Below the pieces are notes generated by a model, which was not told where the DNA came from, made no database searches, and saw nothing but the letters and a program-made list of their open reading frames with translations. This document shows positions 61,546 through 64,000 of a DNA stretch of 64,000 nt, piece after piece; the stretch's first letter is position 1, and every line of letters starts with the position of its first letter. The translations under genes and the position numbers were made by a program. The stretch comes from Silvibacterium bohemicum (lineage in GTDB: Bacteria > Acidobacteriota > Terriglobia > Terriglobales > Acidobacteriaceae): the NCBI RefSeq assembly GCF_001006305.1, contig NZ_LBHJ01000001.1, forward strand, positions 124,001-188,000, in the 5' to 3' direction.

Positions 61546-62460
61546 TTACTTCCTGGTGGTCTCTACGCTCCCGGTCAGTGCTTTCACTTTTTCGATGTGA
61601 TGGCGTGTGCACCATTGCTCCAGCCCGCGTGCGATGCGCTCGACGGCTCGCGGATCGGCATAGGTAGCTGTTCCCACCTGCACTGCCGTCGCTCCCGCGA
61701 TTAGATATTCGACTGCATCTTCGGGGGTGACGATGCCGCCCATCCCCAAGATGGGAATCTTCACGGACTTTGCCGCCTCCCAGACCATGCGCAGCGCAAT
61801 GGGTTTGATCGCCGGACCGGAGAGCCCTGCCGTCACATTCGCGATGCGCGGACGGCGGGTTTCGATATCGATGGCAAGCGACACGAAAGTATTTACGAGG
61901 GAGAGCGCGTCGGCGCCGGCCTTCTCGGCGCAGCGCGCCATGGTCGGAATGGATGTCACGTTGGGCGAGAGCTTGACGATGACCGGCCGCGTGGCAAGCT
62001 GTTTGGAGCGAAAGACCAGCTCATCGAGCGTTGCCGGATCGGTGCCGAAGGCCATGCCGCCGTGGTCGGTGTTGGGGCATGACGCATTCAACTCGTACGC
62101 TGCGATGCCTTCCGCGTCGTTGAGCTGGCGAATCACTTCGAGGTAGTCCGTCACCTGTCCGCCGAAGACATTCACGATGACCGCGCACTTGGGATAGCGT
62201 CGCAGCGCGGGCAGCTTCTTTTCGAGGAATGCCTTGATGCCTACGTTCTGCAGGCCGATGGCGTTCATCATTCCGGATGCGGTTTCGATGATGCGCGGCG
62301 ATTCGTTGCCGGCCATGGGCTCGCGCGAGATGCCCTTGGTGACGAAGCCGCCGATCTTTTCGAGATCGACAATCTCTTCGAACTCCACGCCATAGCCGAA
62401 GGTGCCGCTGGCAGCGATCACCGGGTTCGCCAGCTCGATGCCGGCGAACTGAATGCGCAT
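61546..62460 (-). CDS. pyrD: Dihydroorotate dehydrogenase (class 1B catalytic subunit type)
   Basis: A 304-aa FMN enzyme of pyrimidine synthesis. It begins RIQFAGIELANPVIAASGTF, with FVTKGISREPMAGNESPRI, SGMMNAIGLQNVGIKAFLEK and NVFGGQVTDYLEVIRQLND. The catalytic region AYELNASCPNTDHGGMAFGT contains the active-site cysteine of class 1B enzymes (class 2 has Ser). VKLSPNVTSIPTMARCAEKA, GLSGPAIKPIALRMVWE and ILGMGGIVTPEDAVEYLIAG follow. The electron-transfer subunit PyrK is not in the window. ATG 62460 is used because upstream residues are not family-like. Confidence 0.95.
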   Translation of the reverse strand: MRIQFAGIELANPVIAASGTFGYGVEFEEIVDLEKIGGFVTKGISREPMAGNESPRIIETASGMMNAIGLQNVGIKAFLEKKLPALRRYPKCAVIVNVFGGQVTDYLEVIRQLNDAEGIAAYELNASCPNTDHGGMAFGTDPATLDELVFRSKQLATRPVIVKLSPNVTSIPTMARCAEKAGADALSLVNTFVSLAIDIETRRPRIANVTAGLSGPAIKPIALRMVWEAAKSVKIPILGMGGIVTPEDAVEYLIAGATAVQVGTATYADPRAVERIARGLEQWCTRHHIEKVKALTGSVETTRK

Positions 62461-62485
62461 GTCTGTCTTCAATGCTTCGCGGGCC

Positions 62486-64000
62486 TCATTGTTCGTTCTC
62501 GCCGGGCTTGCTCGCGCCGGCATGCGCCTTGCGCGCGGCATGGGGCGCACGCACCGGCACGGGTTTCGGATAGGTCACCGCAGCAGCCGGTTTGAGCGCC
62601 TGGGTAAGGATATGTCCGATGGAGGCCGACGGCTGATTGATGCCCAGCAGGGAAGCGAAGGTTGCAGCAAGATCGGTGGGCTCGACGCGGCCATGATAGA
62701 TGCCGGGCGCGAACGGCGCTCCGTAGAAATCGAGCGGCACATGGCGGTCATAGGAGTAAGGCGTGAAGTGGTTGGTGCCGCCGGCCGCGTAAGCCGCCAT
62801 CTGGAAGGCATCGGGAATCACCATCACGTACCAGCCGCCGTTGGGCGTGTAGCTGTGCGCGATCAGCTGGCCGAAGGGTGTGTTGGGCAGCTCGCCTCCC
62901 GCCATCTGCAGGCGCGTATAGCTGCGGAACATCGCCGGCTGCGGAGGCAGCTTCGCGGTGGCGGGCGTCTTCAACTCCGCGGGCTTGTCGAGATCGGTGA
63001 AGGCCACGGGCAAGGCATTCTGCACTGCCTGCTCCGCCTCTTGCTCATTGATGCCGGCGCGATCGAAGGCAGGCGGATTCAGCGCCAGATAGGGCAGCGA
63101 CTGATGCGTGAGCAGATACTGCACCTTCTCGCCGGGCGAAAACTTGAGATTGATGGCGTCATTGAGATTGGCCGTCAGCTTCTGCATGTCGATGGTGGCG
63201 GCGTTAAGGCCGAGCTTCGCGGCGTCGGCGGGAACCGGAGCGATGCCATGGTCGGCGGTGAGCGCGATCCACACGTTGCCCAGGCCGCCCTCGACATTCT
63301 TGTCCAGCCAGGTGAAGAAGCCATCGAGATCGGTGTCGACGGCGTCGACCATCGCGCGCTGCTGCGGCGAGTCCGGTCCCACGCGGTGCCCGAGGATATC
63401 GGTCGACGAGATGCTGAGCATCAGCACGTCGGTGGTGTCATGCTTGCCCAGTTCGGCGCCGGTGATGAGCGCCTTGGCGAAATCGATCTCGTAGCTCACC
63501 GCCGCGGGTGTCGCGCCTACATCGCCATAGAAGTTGGTGCTGTTGGGAGCGTTGGCTTCCTGCTTGGCCTGGTCGATGCGGCCGCTGTCGTCGAAGGCCT
63601 GGGCCCAATCGGGAAGCTGCTGCATGTAGTAGGTCGAGGTGATGAAGCGGCCGGAGGCCTGATCGATCCAGAAGGCTCCATTTGCGGCAGAGCCTGCCGG
63701 CAAAATCGACGCGCGGTCTTTCAGCGACACGCCATAGACGGCCGATTCTCCAACAGTATCGAGACGAAGCTCGTCGCCGAAGGTGGAGGCGCGCAGGTTG
63801 CGCGGTGACGAGCCGGGCGAAGCGTTCGCTCCGCTGGGCAGGCCGACCAAAGCGTAACGTTCGTCTTCGACTGAGGTCACGGGATGGTCCTTGCTGCGAG
63901 CCAAATCCCACCACTCGTTGCCGCCGATGCCGTGGCCGTCGGTGTAGGCTCCGGTTCCGATCGTGGAGTGGCCGGGCGCGGTCTCGGTATTCGCGTAGTC
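62486..64000 (-). CDS. Alkaline phosphatase family protein (type I phosphodiesterase/PafA-like), partial
   Basis: 504 codons are visible; the frame runs off the window at 64000, so the N-terminus and signal peptide are missing. The first visible residues contain NTETAPGHSTIGTGAYTDGH, with the catalytic threonine motif of PafA/PhoA-like phosphatases. Metal ligands appear in SISSTDILGHRVGPDSPQ, and WIALTADHGIAPVP holds a DH metal-binding pair. The C-terminus GIYHGRVEPTDLAATFASLL and NQPSASIGH is family-typical and ends with an Ala/Pro/Lys-rich tail. It probably hydrolyses phosphomonoesters or diesters in the periplasm. pyrD follows by 25 bases. Confidence 0.9.
   Translation of the reverse strand, partial: DYANTETAPGHSTIGTGAYTDGHGIGGNEWWDLARSKDHPVTSVEDERYALVGLPSGANASPGSSPRNLRASTFGDELRLDTVGESAVYGVSLKDRASILPAGSAANGAFWIDQASGRFITSTYYMQQLPDWAQAFDDSGRIDQAKQEANAPNSTNFYGDVGATPAAVSYEIDFAKALITGAELGKHDTTDVLMLSISSTDILGHRVGPDSPQQRAMVDAVDTDLDGFFTWLDKNVEGGLGNVWIALTADHGIAPVPADAAKLGLNAATIDMQKLTANLNDAINLKFSPGEKVQYLLTHQSLPYLALNPPAFDRAGINEQEAEQAVQNALPVAFTDLDKPAELKTPATAKLPPQPAMFRSYTRLQMAGGELPNTPFGQLIAHSYTPNGGWYVMVIPDAFQMAAYAAGGTNHFTPYSYDRHVPLDFYGAPFAPGIYHGRVEPTDLAATFASLLGINQPSASIGHILTQALKPAAAVTYPKPVPVRAPHAARKAHAGASKPGENEQ

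Noticed and set aside
62453-63808. Long + strand frame opposite the alkaline phosphatase family gene
   Set aside because: The minus strand has clear phosphatase motifs running through the same bases; the plus translation is low-complexity Gly/Arg/His-rich.

Overview
The window looks like chromosomal DNA of an Acidobacteriota member, most likely class Terriglobia / family Acidobacteriaceae. The strongest pointers are a PadR regulator paired with an acidobacterial-type duplicated orphan permease (ADOP), GC-rich coding sequence, TonB-type and alginate-export-type envelope proteins, a secretin carrying a C-terminal cohesin-like domain, and REP-like intergenic hairpins. This assignment is inference from gene content; no rRNA or other taxonomic marker is present. 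I recognised no tRNA, rRNA, CRISPR array, IS element or prophage.

Layout. 1-4.3 kb: end of gpsA, an HD-GYP phosphodiesterase, ftsY, ribD and ribE, all on +. 4.4-10.4 kb: an unrecognised 733-aa envelope protein, the PadR/ADOP pair, a four-helix-bundle protein and short tandem repeats. 10.4-12.5 kb (-): a cyclic-nucleotide-domain histidine kinase and a DUF4174 protein. 12.5-22.4 kb (-): a nearly complete branched-chain amino acid operon, transcribed leuA-leuB-leuC-leuD-ilvD-ilvB-ilvN-ilvC, with a divergent LysR regulator at 22.5 kb and a perfect inverted repeat between them. 23.6-28.3 kb: envelope genes (two small beta-barrel proteins, an M48-like protein that has lost its HExxH site, a TonB-like protein). 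28.8-36.8 kb: galE, an OFA-type MFS transporter with its 40-aa partner, a CPBP protease, a CE15-like esterase, a DHH phosphoesterase, an NAD(P)-binding protein and a YfcE-type phosphoesterase. 36.8-44.2 kb, mostly -: an orphan DppC-type permease, a B12-binding mutase subunit, a polyprenyl synthase, yajQ, tatD, metG and a Uma2 protein, plus one + lipoprotein. 44.3-53.7 kb: argS, an alginate-export-like porin, a PfpI-like protein, pepA, a DPP-IV-like peptidase and an AbrB/PIN toxin-antitoxin pair. 53.8-64 kb: smpB, the secretin-cohesin gene with two pseudopilins, a truncated urocanase-like gene, engB, an esterase, a DUF1801/YdeI protein, pyrD and the 3' part of an alkaline-phosphatase-family gene that runs off the window.

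Functional links. The leu/ilv block supplies nearly all dedicated steps to valine, leucine and isoleucine apart from the transaminase and threonine deaminase. Its LeuA lacks the usual C-terminal leucine-sensing domain, so control may rest on transcription and on the IlvN ACT domain. The secretin and pseudopilins are part of a type II secretion/type IV pilus-like machine whose ATPase and inner-membrane platform lie elsewhere. The most unusual items are the unrecognised 733-aa protein, the stand-alone urocanase Rossmann-like protein beside the pseudopilins, the dead M48-like protein, the regulatory-domainless LeuA, the PIN toxin without a normal start codon, and several small DNA motifs. I found no clearly new multi-gene defence or biosynthetic system.
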